From: a bacterium HR12
GTDB lineage: Bacteria > Actinomycetota > UBA4738 > HRBIN12
Direction of reading: 5' to 3'
DNA length: 8,171 nucleotides
NCBI GenBank assembly: GCA_002898915.1
Contig: BEHO01000037.1
Span: 1-8,171, forward strand
In this document: in pieces, positions 1 through 6,302 of the stretch
How positions within the stretch are numbered: position 1 is the stretch's first letter
Layout of the letters: each line of letters opens with the position of its first letter
Notes under the pieces: generated by a model
Seen by the model: the letters and a program-made list of their open reading frames with translations, nothing else
Database searches by the model: none
Told to the model about the DNA's origin: nothing
Program-made: the position numbers and the translations under genes

Positions 1-169
1 GGTTCACGATCGCCTCCGGCGCGAGCGGGACCACGGTCCGCATCACGGCGTGGTGATCCCCGACGTCGAGCTCGTCGTGGGTGAGCGCGATGAGGTCGTG
101 ATGCCCCGGCACGACCTCGCGGAAGGCGCGCCCGAGGCCGCCCCCCGCCCCCGTCACGAGGATCCTCAC
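1..169 (-). CDS. rmlD: dTDP-4-dehydrorhamnose reductase, N-terminal part (cut by window start)
   Basis: Only the first 56 codons are present; the gene runs off the left edge. The GTG start at 169 gives VRILVTGAGGGLGRAF, a Rossmann fold with G7-x2-G10-x2-G13 for NAD(P)H binding. It continues through an 'ELDV' element (where RmlD proteins have LDxxD) to 'PEAIVN' (usually PDxVIN) at the edge. RmlD performs the last step of dTDP-L-rhamnose synthesis, NADPH-dependent reduction of dTDP-4-keto-L-rhamnose, in the cytoplasm. The start overlaps the stop of the upstream rmlB by four bases (GTGA), and a GAGGGGG Shine-Dalgarno-like run (177-183, minus strand) lies 7 bases before it, which supports this GTG. 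The family assignment rests on the N-terminus and on the rml context. Another extended SDR acting on a dTDP sugar is possible, since catalytic YxxxK lies outside the window. Confidence 0.8.
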   Translation of the reverse strand, partial: MRILVTGAGGGLGRAFREVVPGHHDLIALTHDELDVGDHHAVMRTVVPLAPEAIVN

Positions 170-1143
170 GTCCGCGCCCCCTCGAGGATCTCGGCCACCC
201 AGTCCCGGTGGTCCCGGTACCAGGCCACGGTCCGCGCGAGCCCCTCCTCGAAGGGGACCTCCGGCCGCCAGCCGAGCGCCGCCAGTCGGTCCCAGGCCAC
301 CCCGTAGCGGAAGTCGTGGCCCGGGCGGTCGGGGACGAACGTGACGAGCTCCTCGGGAGCGCCGACCAGGCGGCAGATCTCGCGGGCGAGCTCCAGGTTG
401 GCGAGCTCGCGCCCGCCGCCGATGTTGTAGGCGGTCCCGGGCTCGCCCCGCTCCATCACGACGGCGATGGCCCGCACGAAGTCCCCCACGTACAGCCACT
501 CCCGCCGCTGCTCCCCCCGGCCGTAGACGGGGAGCGGACGGCCATCGAGCGCGGCGAGGACGAAGGTGGGGATGGCCTTCTCCGGATGCTGGCGTGGACC
601 GAAGGTGTTCGTGCCGCGCACGATCGTCACCAGCGTCCCGTACGTGACGGCGTAGGCGCCGCAGAGCAGGTCCGCTCCGGCCTTGCTCGCCGCGTACGGG
701 CTCCGCGGCCGCATCGGGGCGTCCTCGGTGAACCGCCCCTCCGGCGCGTTCTCCCCGTAGACCTCGTCCGTCGAGACGAAGGTCATCGGCGCGCGCGCCC
801 GCCGGCAGGCCTCCAACACGACCTGCGTCCCGAGGACGTTCGTGACGACGAACCTCCGCGGGTCCTCGATGCTCCGGTCCACGAAGGACTCCGCGGCGGC
901 GTGGACGACGTGGTCGGCCTCGGCCACGAGCGGCTCGACGGCGGCGGGGTCGGCCACGTCCCCGCGCACGAAGCGGAACCGAGGGTCCCCCTCGTGCGCG
1001 AGGAGGTTCCGGCGGGTGCCCGCGTAGGTGAGCGCGTCGAGCACCGTGACCTCGACGTCGGGACGCCCGAGCAGGAGATCGACGAGGTGGGAACCGATGA
1101 ACCCGGCCCCGCCCGTGACGAGGATCCGGCGGCGCTCCCCCAT
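166..1143 (-). CDS. rmlB: dTDP-glucose 4,6-dehydratase
   Basis: Protein of 325 residues, normal for RmlB. It converts dTDP-D-glucose to dTDP-4-keto-6-deoxy-D-glucose with bound NAD+, the second step of dTDP-rhamnose and most dTDP-deoxysugar pathways. Visible motifs: GGAGFIG at 11-17 (NAD binding), HAAAESFVDRS at 81-91, and TDEVYG at 125-130 with the Thr125/Asp126/Glu127 set that in RmlB does the dehydration. It also has Y150-xxx-K154 of the SDR catalytic pair and NTFGPRQHPEKAIP further on, a segment very characteristic of this enzyme. All expected catalytic residues are present. The ATG at 1143 follows the GT4 stop (1156-1158) by 12 bases with only a weak GGGCGG ribosome site. The stop overlaps the rmlD GTG start by four bases, so the two are probably translationally coupled. 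Generic sugar epimerases are unlikely because the TDE triad is intact. Confidence 0.95.
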   Translation of the reverse strand: MGERRRILVTGGAGFIGSHLVDLLLGRPDVEVTVLDALTYAGTRRNLLAHEGDPRFRFVRGDVADPAAVEPLVAEADHVVHAAAESFVDRSIEDPRRFVVTNVLGTQVVLEACRRARAPMTFVSTDEVYGENAPEGRFTEDAPMRPRSPYAASKAGADLLCGAYAVTYGTLVTIVRGTNTFGPRQHPEKAIPTFVLAALDGRPLPVYGRGEQRREWLYVGDFVRAIAVVMERGEPGTAYNIGGGRELANLELAREICRLVGAPEELVTFVPDRPGHDFRYGVAWDRLAALGWRPEVPFEEGLARTVAWYRDHRDWVAEILEGART

Positions 1144-1155
1144 GGCCGCCCGAGT

Positions 1156-2313
1156 CTACCCCCGGGCCGCCCGCGCCACGGAGCGGAGGACCTCGGCCGT
1201 CCGCCGCGCGGCGACCTCCCAGGTGAAGCCCGCCGCTCGCGCTCGGGCCGGCCCGATCAGCCGCTCCCGGAGCTCCCCGTCCTCGAGCACCCGCCGGAGC
1301 CCCTCGGCGATCTCGTGCTCGTCCTTGGGGTCGACGAGCAGGGCGTCCTCGCCGGCGAGCTCCGGCAGCGACGAGACGTTCGAGGTGAGGACCGGGGTGC
1401 AGGCCGCCATCGCCTCGAGCACGGGGAACCCGAACCCCTCGTAGAGCGACGGGTAGGCGAGGGCCTCGGCCCCCGCCATGAGCGCCCGCTTGTCCTCCTC
1501 GCTCACGTAGCCGGTCAAGACCACGCGGGAGCGGGCCGGCTCCGGCAGCCGCAGCACCGCCGCGTGGATCCGCGCCTCCTCGGCGGGGAACCATCGCACG
1601 CGGCCGCCCGCGATCACGAGGCTCGCGTCCACGCGCGCCGCGGCGAAGGCGCGGACGAGCGTCACGAGGTTCTTCCGGGGCTCGAGGCCGCCGACGAACA
1701 GGACGTACGGGCCCCGGATCCGGTAGCGCTCCCGCACCCTGGCGACCTCCTCGGGCGGCACCGCGGCGAAGGCCTCGGCGTCCACGCCGTGGGGGATCGC
1801 GTGCACCCGGTCCTCGGGCGGACCGTACCGCGCGATCAGGTCCCCCTTGGCGGAGACCGAGGGCACGATGATCGCGCCGGCGCGGCGCACGGCCCGGGCG
1901 AACCGGCGTCGCCATCGCTCGTCGATCTGCGGGGCCGTGCGCGGGTAGACCTCGAAGGCGAGATCGTGGACGACGAGGACGACCCGCTCCATCCGGCCGG
2001 TGGGCGGCGGGAGGAAGTTCGTGGCGAGCAGGGCGTCGAAGGCCCCGGCGAGCCACTCGACGCGCGGCGCGCCCAGCCTCCAGGACACCGGCTGATACAG
2101 CCGGGCGGGGATCCTCGTCGCGCGCTCCTCCAGGCCGGGGACGTCCGCGAAGAAGCGGCGAGGCCGGAGCAGGCCGCGGGCGTGCAGGTACCAGGCCACG
2201 TAGCGCCCCTCGGGGTCGACCCGCGGGAGGTGACGGATCAGCCGTTCCGCGTAGTGACCGACGCCGGTGCGAACGGGGTCCAGGGCCGGCCGGGCGTCGA
2301 GGAGCGCGCGCAC
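1156..2313 (-). CDS. GT4-family glycosyltransferase (GT-B fold)
   Basis: Retaining glycosyltransferase of family GT4, about 385 residues, likely moving a nucleotide-activated sugar (plausibly rhamnose or mannose) onto a glycan lipid at the cytoplasmic face. With start at 2313, residues 1-21 read VRALLDARPALDP then RTGVGHY, the typical N-terminal strand and glycine loop. VHDLAF lies at 115-120 and an HGVD motif near 175. GGLEPRKN at 208-215 (phosphate-binding Arg and Lys) and EGFGFPVLE at 292-300, the E-x7-E signature, mark the C-terminal Rossmann domain. No membrane helix is seen. Start choice: the frame stays open to 2397, but that extension lies inside the upstream rmlA gene. GTG at 2313 has TGAGG (2319-2323, minus) five bases before it and gives the usual family start; GTG at 2319 is the alternative. 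Donor and acceptor cannot be read from sequence; the rml context favours dTDP-rhamnose. Confidence 0.9.
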   Translation of the reverse strand: MRALLDARPALDPVRTGVGHYAERLIRHLPRVDPEGRYVAWYLHARGLLRPRRFFADVPGLEERATRIPARLYQPVSWRLGAPRVEWLAGAFDALLATNFLPPPTGRMERVVLVVHDLAFEVYPRTAPQIDERWRRRFARAVRRAGAIIVPSVSAKGDLIARYGPPEDRVHAIPHGVDAEAFAAVPPEEVARVRERYRIRGPYVLFVGGLEPRKNLVTLVRAFAAARVDASLVIAGGRVRWFPAEEARIHAAVLRLPEPARSRVVLTGYVSEEDKRALMAGAEALAYPSLYEGFGFPVLEAMAACTPVLTSNVSSLPELAGEDALLVDPKDEHEIAEGLRRVLEDGELRERLIGPARARAAGFTWEVAARRTAEVLRSVARAARG

Positions 2314-2318
2314 GAGCA

Positions 2319-2323
2319 CCTCA
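2319..2323 (-). promoter_or_regulatory. Ribosome binding site overlapping the rmlA stop codon
   Basis: On the minus strand TGAGG, which contains the TGA stop of the thymidylyltransferase gene, stands five bases before the GTG at 2313. It decides the glycosyltransferase start and implies translational coupling between the two genes. This is inferred from spacing only. Confidence 0.5.
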
Positions 2324-3376
2324 CGGGGTCTCGACGCGGCTCTGGTCCCCGAGGACGAGCCGGTGCAGACCCCCGTCGCCGCGGCGGATCTCCACACCGC
2401 GTCCGAGGATCGAGCCGGCGATCCCCGGGACGCCGAGGATGCGGCAGCCCTCCATCACGATGGAGTCGGCGACCGCGCTCTCCCGGATCTCGCATCCCCC
2501 GGCGATCGAGGCGTAGGGGCCCACGGTCGAGCCCTCGACCAGCGTGCCAGGGCCCACGATCGTCGGCCCGAGCAGGTGGGAGCCGACCACCTTCGCCCCT
2601 GCCTCGACCACGACGACGCCCTCGAGGACGGAGTCCGCGTCGACCGTCCCCTCCACCCTGGGCTCCAGCGTCCCGAGCATCATGCGGTTCGCCTCCAGGA
2701 GGTCCTCCGGGCGGCCCGTGTCCTTCCACCATCCGGTGACCAGCTCGGCCCTGACCGTGTGGCCGTGGTCGATCAGCCACTGGATCGCGTCGGTGATCTC
2801 GAGCTCGCCCCGCCAGGAGGGCCGGAGCGACGCGCAGGCCTCGAGGATCGGCTCGTCGAACAGGTAGACGCCGACGAGGGCGAGGTCGGAGATGCGCTCC
2901 CGGGGCTTCTCCACCAGCCGCACGACCCGGTCGCCGTCGAGGACCGCCACCCCGAAGCGCTCCGGCTCCGGGACGCGGGCGAGGAAGATCTGGGCGTCCG
3001 GGCGCGCGCGCTCGAACTCCCGCACGAACCCGTCGATCGGCTGGAGCAGCACGTTGTCGCCGAGGTACATCACGAAGGGTCCGCCCCGGACGAAGTCCGC
3101 CGCCGTCAGCACGGCGTGGGCGAGGCCGAGGGGCGCCTCCTGCGGGATGTAGGTGACGGCCAGGCCAAAGGCCGAGCCGTCGCCGACGGCGGCCCGGACC
3201 TCCTCGGCGGTGTGGCCGACGACGATGCCGACCTCCGTGATCCCGGCCTCGGCGATCGCCCGCAGGACGTGGAAGAGGATCGGCGTGTTCGCGATCGGGA
3301 TCAGCTGCTTCGCGTTCGTGTGGGTGAGGGGTCGGAGCCGCGAACCCTCGCCTCCCGAGAGCACGAGGGCCTTCAT
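2321..3376 (-). CDS. rmlA: Glucose-1-phosphate thymidylyltransferase, long form
   Basis: Protein of 351 residues that makes dTDP-glucose from dTTP and glucose-1-phosphate, the entry step to dTDP-deoxysugars. The N-terminal nucleotidyltransferase domain shows LSGGEGSRLRPLT at 6-18, K23-Q24 (catalytic Lys region), YLGDN at 104-108 (metal-binding Asp), VEKP at 155-158, GVYLF at 169-173 and WWKDTG at 216-221. From about 235 to 345 there are Val/Ile/Gly-rich hexapeptide-like turns (for example VVVVEAGAKVVGSHLLGP), a left-handed beta helix. This tail and the length mark the long RmlA subfamily known from antibiotic-sugar and archaeal or actinobacterial clusters, in contrast to the short roughly 290-residue RmlA. 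The open frame extends far upstream, but the ATG at 3376 gives the family start MKALVLSGGEGSR and overlaps the LCP stop by four bases (ATGA). A glucose-1-phosphate uridylyl- or other hexose-1-phosphate nucleotidyltransferase is possible but less likely beside rmlB and rmlD. Confidence 0.92.
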   Translation of the reverse strand: MKALVLSGGEGSRLRPLTHTNAKQLIPIANTPILFHVLRAIAEAGITEVGIVVGHTAEEVRAAVGDGSAFGLAVTYIPQEAPLGLAHAVLTAADFVRGGPFVMYLGDNVLLQPIDGFVREFERARPDAQIFLARVPEPERFGVAVLDGDRVVRLVEKPRERISDLALVGVYLFDEPILEACASLRPSWRGELEITDAIQWLIDHGHTVRAELVTGWWKDTGRPEDLLEANRMMLGTLEPRVEGTVDADSVLEGVVVVEAGAKVVGSHLLGPTIVGPGTLVEGSTVGPYASIAGGCEIRESAVADSIVMEGCRILGVPGIAGSILGRGVEIRRGDGGLHRLVLGDQSRVETP

Positions 3377-4782
3377 GCCGGGCAGTCCGCCTCGGTCGGG
3401 GGCGGCGAGCCCTCGAGGGGCGGGGGTTCGTAGTTCCGCCCGACGAGCACCGCGACGTCGGCGCCGCCGATCGCCGCGCGGGGCGCCGGCCGCAGCTCGA
3501 GGCCACGCACGAACTGCGCCACGACCCGAGCCTTGTCCTCCTCGCCGGGGACGTACAGGATGGCCGAGCCCCGCACGTCGACCCCGAGCTCGGCCGCGGG
3601 GGTCACCGCGGGCGGCACGAGGAACCCACCCCGGGTGAGGATCCCGAGCACCTCGGCCGCGCCGCCGAGCGAGCCGCGGTCGTACACCTCGACCGCGATG
3701 TTCGCCGGGGACGGCGGGGTCTGGGGCAGCTCCTTGCCGAGGTCGCCGAGGGGCCGGCCCTCGCGGAGGGCGGCGAACAGGCGGCTCGCGTCCGGCTCCA
3801 CCAGCCGGACGATCGACAGGTACGCACCGTTCACGTACACGCCGGCCGGCGCGGTCGGCACGACCCGGAAGTCGGCGTTGCCGGTGTTGACCCCGTTCAG
3901 CTGCCCCGCGAGGTAGACGAGCTCGGCGGGGTTCGCGAGCCCCTCGTCCACGACGAAGTTCCTCACCAGCTCCGGGACGAGGGTCGGCAGCCGGAGCAGC
4001 TCCGCCGGGGACAGGAGCTTCGCGATGACCGCGCGCAGGAACTGCTGCTGCCGACCGATCCGGGCGAAATCGGGGATCTTGTCGCAGACCTGGTGCCGCG
4101 TCCGCACGTACGCGAGGGCCGTCCGCCCGTCGAAGCGCTGGCACCCCGCCTCGATGTCGAGACCGGTGAGGGGGTCCTGCATCGGGTACGGCACGCACAT
4201 CTCCACGCCCCCGAGGGCGTCCACCAGACCCTGGAAGCCGGCGAGGTCGATGTAGAGGACGTGGTGGATCTTGAGACCGGTGAGGTTGGTGATCGTGCGC
4301 GCGACGCGGGCCGGCCCGCCGCCCTCGACCCCGCCCTCGAACGCCGAGTTGATCTTGCCCATGCCGCGGCCGGGGATCTCCACCCAGAGGTCCCGCGGGA
4401 ACGAGAGGAAGATCGCCCGTCGCTCCTTCGGCTCGGTGTGGACGAGGATGATCGTGTCCGCGCGGTTCTCGCCGCCGATGTCCTCGTCGGTGCCGAAGGC
4501 CTCCTGCTCCTCGGGCGAGAGGCCCGCGCGCGAGTCGCTGCCGAGCAGGAGGTAGTTGCAGGCCCGCTCGTCGCACCGCCCGGCGATGTCGGGGGTCGGG
4601 CTGGCCGTCGGCGAGGCGCCCGGCGAGGGGCTCAGGGTCGAGCCGAACGTCCGGATCTTCTGCCTGGCCCACACGTAGGAACCCATCCCGAGGGCCCCGA
4701 CGAGCATGATGAGGGCGGCGACGCTCGCGGTGGCCGCGAGCAGGCCGCGGCGCACGCGCGGACGGGATCCGGGATCGTCCAT
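3373..4782 (-). CDS. LytR-CpsA-Psr (LCP) wall-glycopolymer ligase with LytR_C domain
   Basis: Membrane-anchored protein of 469 residues. LCP enzymes move undecaprenyl-phosphate-linked glycopolymers onto peptidoglycan (or protein) outside the cell. A basic start (RPRVRR) precedes one membrane helix at about 14-37, then a Ser/Pro/Thr linker (50-64), so the bulk is outside. The LCP domain follows: YLLLGSDSR at 77-85, R107-A-D109-T, SFPRD at 127-131, K143-I-N, YVRTRH at 225-230 and a D238-FARIGRQQQFLRA segment. The Asp and Arg residues that bind metal and pyrophosphate in this family are all present. A C-terminal LytR_C domain spans about 360-452 (NIAVEVYDRG to DVAVLVGRNY), followed by a Pro-rich tail. 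Six cysteines lie outside the membrane (70, 75, 196, 214, 233, 467). It is first in the rml operon, so it probably attaches the polymer whose sugar the later genes make. The ATG at 4782 is the only sensible start. Confidence 0.93.
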   Translation of the reverse strand: MDDPGSRPRVRRGLLAATASVAALIMLVGALGMGSYVWARQKIRTFGSTLSPSPGASPTASPTPDIAGRCDERACNYLLLGSDSRAGLSPEEQEAFGTDEDIGGENRADTIILVHTEPKERRAIFLSFPRDLWVEIPGRGMGKINSAFEGGVEGGGPARVARTITNLTGLKIHHVLYIDLAGFQGLVDALGGVEMCVPYPMQDPLTGLDIEAGCQRFDGRTALAYVRTRHQVCDKIPDFARIGRQQQFLRAVIAKLLSPAELLRLPTLVPELVRNFVVDEGLANPAELVYLAGQLNGVNTGNADFRVVPTAPAGVYVNGAYLSIVRLVEPDASRLFAALREGRPLGDLGKELPQTPPSPANIAVEVYDRGSLGGAAEVLGILTRGGFLVPPAVTPAAELGVDVRGSAILYVPGEEDKARVVAQFVRGLELRPAPRAAIGGADVAVLVGRNYEPPPLEGSPPPTEADCPA

Positions 4783-4791
4783 GTCGTACCC

Positions 4792-4797
4792 AGCGTA
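4792..4797 (-). promoter_or_regulatory. Possible -10 box of the LCP-rml operon
   Basis: Read on the minus strand this is TACGCT, matching the actinobacterial TANNNT -10 pattern, nine bases before the LCP ATG. A start there would leave an mRNA leader of only about two or three bases. No -35 hexamer is recognisable at the usual distance, and no ribosome site is seen before the ATG, so a near-leaderless message would fit. The evidence is a short motif only. Confidence 0.3.
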
Positions 4798-4874
4798 CCG
4801 AGCCCGGCCCCACGCGGGGCGGGCCCGTGGCGATCGGGCGGCGGATGGGGTCGCCCGCCGTTGGGTCCTCGGGA

Positions 4875-4880
4875 TATCCT
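4875..4880 (+). promoter_or_regulatory. Possible -10 box giving a leaderless message
   Basis: TATCCT fits TANNNT and ends six bases before the ATG at 4887, so transcription could begin at the A of the start codon. No Shine-Dalgarno sequence precedes that ATG, which is what a leaderless gene would show. No good -35 hexamer is seen. Leaderless messages are common in actinobacteria. Confidence 0.35.
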
Positions 4881-4886
4881 CGCGCC

Positions 4887-5711
4887 ATGGCGGGGCTCCG
4901 AGGGGAGGTGCCGATCGACGTCCTCGCCGTCGGGCCCACCCCGGCTCCCGAGGGCGAGGGCCTCTCCACGGAGCGGGCCGAGACGCTCCAGGGGGCCCTC
5001 GACCGGCTCGACGAGCGCGGCGCGGACGTGGCCCTCGTCGCGCTCTCCCTCGGCCCCGAGGCCATCCGCTCCCTCCGCGAGCGCGTCCCCGAGCTCCCCG
5101 TCGTCGCCGTCGCGGACGACGCCGAGGCGGTGGTCGCGCTGGAGGCGGGGGCGCACGACGTGATCCCGCCGGGGGCCGACCCCGCCACCATCCGCCGCTC
5201 GATCCGGTACGCGATCTCCCTCCACCGGCTGGAGCGCGAGCTGCACCGGCACCGCGTGGTGGACGAGCTGACCGGCCTCTACAACGCTCGGGGCTTCGAG
5301 CAGCTCGCCGAGCACCACCTCCGCCTCGCCGACCGGACGCAGGAGCCCGTCGTGCTGGTGTTCGTGCGCCTGAACGACCTCACCCGGGTGAGCGAGACCC
5401 ACGGGGCGGCGGAGGGACCGCGTCTACTGGCGGAGACGGCCGAGGTCCTGCGGCAGGCGGTGCGGGACTCCGACGTCCTCGCCCGCGTCGGGACCGACGC
5501 CTTCTGCGTGCTCCTCACCGGCAACGCCGCCGGCGCCGAGGCCATCGTGCTCGCGCGCCTCGTGGAGGCGGTGGCGGCGCGCAACGCGCGGAGCGGCCGC
5601 ACCGCGCCGCTCTCGCTCTCGGTCGGCGCCGCCCGCTACGACCCGGCGGACCCCGTGCCGCTCGCCGAGCTCATGACCGAGGCGAGCCGCCGGCTCCAGG
5701 CCCCGGGCTGA
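4887..5711 (+). CDS. Pseudo-receiver plus degenerate GGDEF domain protein
   Basis: Soluble 274-residue protein with two domains. Residues 8-110 align by eye with response-regulator receivers, but the acidic pocket reads GPT (16-18), the phospho-acceptor Asp is Ala52, and the usual Lys is in a PPG loop (94-96). It is therefore a pseudo-receiver. A helical linker (about 105-122) leads to a GGDEF domain starting DELTGLYNARGF (126-137). The signature motif is GTDAF (202-206) in place of GGDEF. The metal-binding Asp equivalent is Arg161, and guanine-binding Asn and Asp equivalents are Ser169 and Pro178, so diguanylate cyclase activity is very unlikely. The I-site RxxD is kept (R193-D-S-D196), five residues before GTDAF, suggesting that it binds c-di-GMP as an effector. 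Start: ATG at 4887 is preferred to the GTG at 4827, whose extra 20 residues look non-domain. The gene is divergent from the LCP operon and convergent with the usp gene. Confidence 0.85.
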   Translation: MAGLRGEVPIDVLAVGPTPAPEGEGLSTERAETLQGALDRLDERGADVALVALSLGPEAIRSLRERVPELPVVAVADDAEAVVALEAGAHDVIPPGADPATIRRSIRYAISLHRLERELHRHRVVDELTGLYNARGFEQLAEHHLRLADRTQEPVVLVFVRLNDLTRVSETHGAAEGPRLLAETAEVLRQAVRDSDVLARVGTDAFCVLLTGNAAGAEAIVLARLVEAVAARNARSGRTAPLSLSVGAARYDPADPVPLAELMTEASRRLQAPG

Positions 5712-5712
5712 G

Positions 5713-6126
5713 TCACCGCACGACGAGCACCGGCACGGGGGCGAGGTGCACGACCTTGTGCGCCACGCTGCCGAGGAGCAGCCGCTCCCAATCCGAGAGC
5801 CCCCGCGTGCCCACGACGATGAGCCCGGCGTCCTCGGCCCTCGCCGCGTCGACGATCGCGCGCGGCACGTTGCCGAGGGGCACCCGCACGACCTCGCCCC
5901 GGGCGTTCGCGCCCGCGTCCTTCAGCTCGCGCACCACGCCGTCCACGAGCTCACGGGCCTCCTCGGCGCTCTCCAGGTCGACGTCGGTCCCCCAGGCGAG
6001 CTCGTGCTCGCGCGCGTGGAAGACGACCACCTCCCCGTCGTAACGACGGGCCAGGTCCCCCGCGACGGCGACCGCCCGGCGGCTGTGCTCGGAGCCGTCG
6101 ACGGCGAGGAGGATCCGCTCGAACAT
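5713..6126 (-). CDS. Universal stress protein, UspA family
   Basis: A 137-residue cytoplasmic single-domain UspA protein. It starts MFERILLAVDGSEHS (strand 1 and the D10 nucleotide-binding region) and ends with GTRG (106-109), nine residues, then GS (119-120). This G-x2-G-x9-G-S signature marks the ATP-binding Usp subgroup; the final strand is VPVLVVR. Such proteins are usually induced by stress or redox and energy changes, and often act as ATP-dependent regulators. Start: the frame is open to 6177, but the ATG at 6126 has a perfect AAGGAGG six bases before it and gives the normal family N-terminus. The longer Gly/Pro-rich leader is rejected. Its stop lies one base from the stop of the convergent GGDEF-like gene. 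It is divergent from the redox operon starting at 6303 and shares its upstream region, so common control is possible. Its actual stress signal cannot be read from sequence. Confidence 0.93.
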   Translation of the reverse strand: MFERILLAVDGSEHSRRAVAVAGDLARRYDGEVVVFHAREHELAWGTDVDLESAEEARELVDGVVRELKDAGANARGEVVRVPLGNVPRAIVDAARAEDAGLIVVGTRGLSDWERLLLGSVAHKVVHLAPVPVLVVR

Positions 6127-6132
6127 CCCGCC

Positions 6133-6139
6133 CCTCCTT
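6133..6139 (-). promoter_or_regulatory. Strong ribosome binding site for usp
   Basis: On the minus strand this is AAGGAGG, fully complementary to the 16S rRNA tail, six bases before the ATG at 6126. A second purine run, GGAGGAG (6141-6147, minus), lies just upstream. It fixes the usp start at 6126 and argues against the ATG at 6177. Confidence 0.75.
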
Positions 6140-6218
6140 CCTCCTCCAGGGTCGCCTCCCTCCGGCTGCGGCGACACGGCCGAGCGGACCCTTCGCGCCG
6201 GCCCGTTCGCCCCGGATC

Positions 6219-6251
6219 CTTAGCCGTCCCTTAACCGCGCCTTGGAAGGCC
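6219..6251 (+). promoter_or_regulatory. Three phased 11-bp direct repeats, possible response-regulator site
   Basis: Three head-to-tail 11-bp units: CTTAGCCGTCC (6219-6229), CTTAACCGCGC (6230-6240) and CTTGGAAGGCC (6241-6251). The first two share CTTA-CCG; the third keeps CTT and is weaker. They end where a -35 element would sit for the -10 at 6269. Tandem 11-bp repeats next to -35 are the usual binding pattern of OmpR/PhoB-family regulators. The repeat is seen directly; the regulator is inference. The site lies between the divergent usp gene and the redox operon. Confidence 0.4.
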
Positions 6252-6268
6252 CCTCACCGGCCCCTCCC

Positions 6269-6298
6269 TAGATTCGGGGCGACCAAGACCGAGGAGGG
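6269..6298 (+). promoter_or_regulatory. Promoter -10 box and ribosome site of the redox operon
   Basis: TAGATT (6269-6274) matches TANNNT, and transcription would start near 6281. AGGAGG (6292-6297) follows, five bases before the ATG at 6303, a strong ribosome site. The nearest -35-like hexamer, TTGGAA (6242-6247), is 21 bases away, which is too far for an ordinary promoter and would fit an activator-dependent one. Confidence 0.45.
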
Positions 6299-6302
6299 AT
6301 CG

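Noticed and set aside
208..2739. Long plus-strand open frame of 843 codons
   Set aside because: It lies antisense to rmlB, the GT4 gene and part of rmlA, which have full family motifs. The translation is Arg/Pro/Gly/Asp-rich without any domain, as expected opposite GC-rich genes.
4802..4824. GC-rich stem as an intrinsic terminator
   Set aside because: There is no T-run on either strand and it sits between two divergent starts, so it is not at the end of any gene.
3377..5191. Upstream extension of the rmlA frame (about 600 codons)
   Set aside because: The frame happens to be open through the LCP gene and beyond, but the product is low-complexity Arg/Pro/Gly. The RmlA family start is at 3376, where ATGA overlaps the LCP stop.
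4706..6043. Plus-strand open frame of 445 codons in another frame over the GGDEF-like gene
   Set aside because: Its translation is Arg/Ala/Pro-rich noise; the frame starting at 4887 carries the recognisable receiver and GGDEF patterns.
6127..6177. Longer N-terminus for the universal stress protein
   Set aside because: The extra 17 residues are Gly/Pro-rich, and the perfect ribosome site (6133-6139, minus) lies inside this stretch, just before the ATG at 6126.
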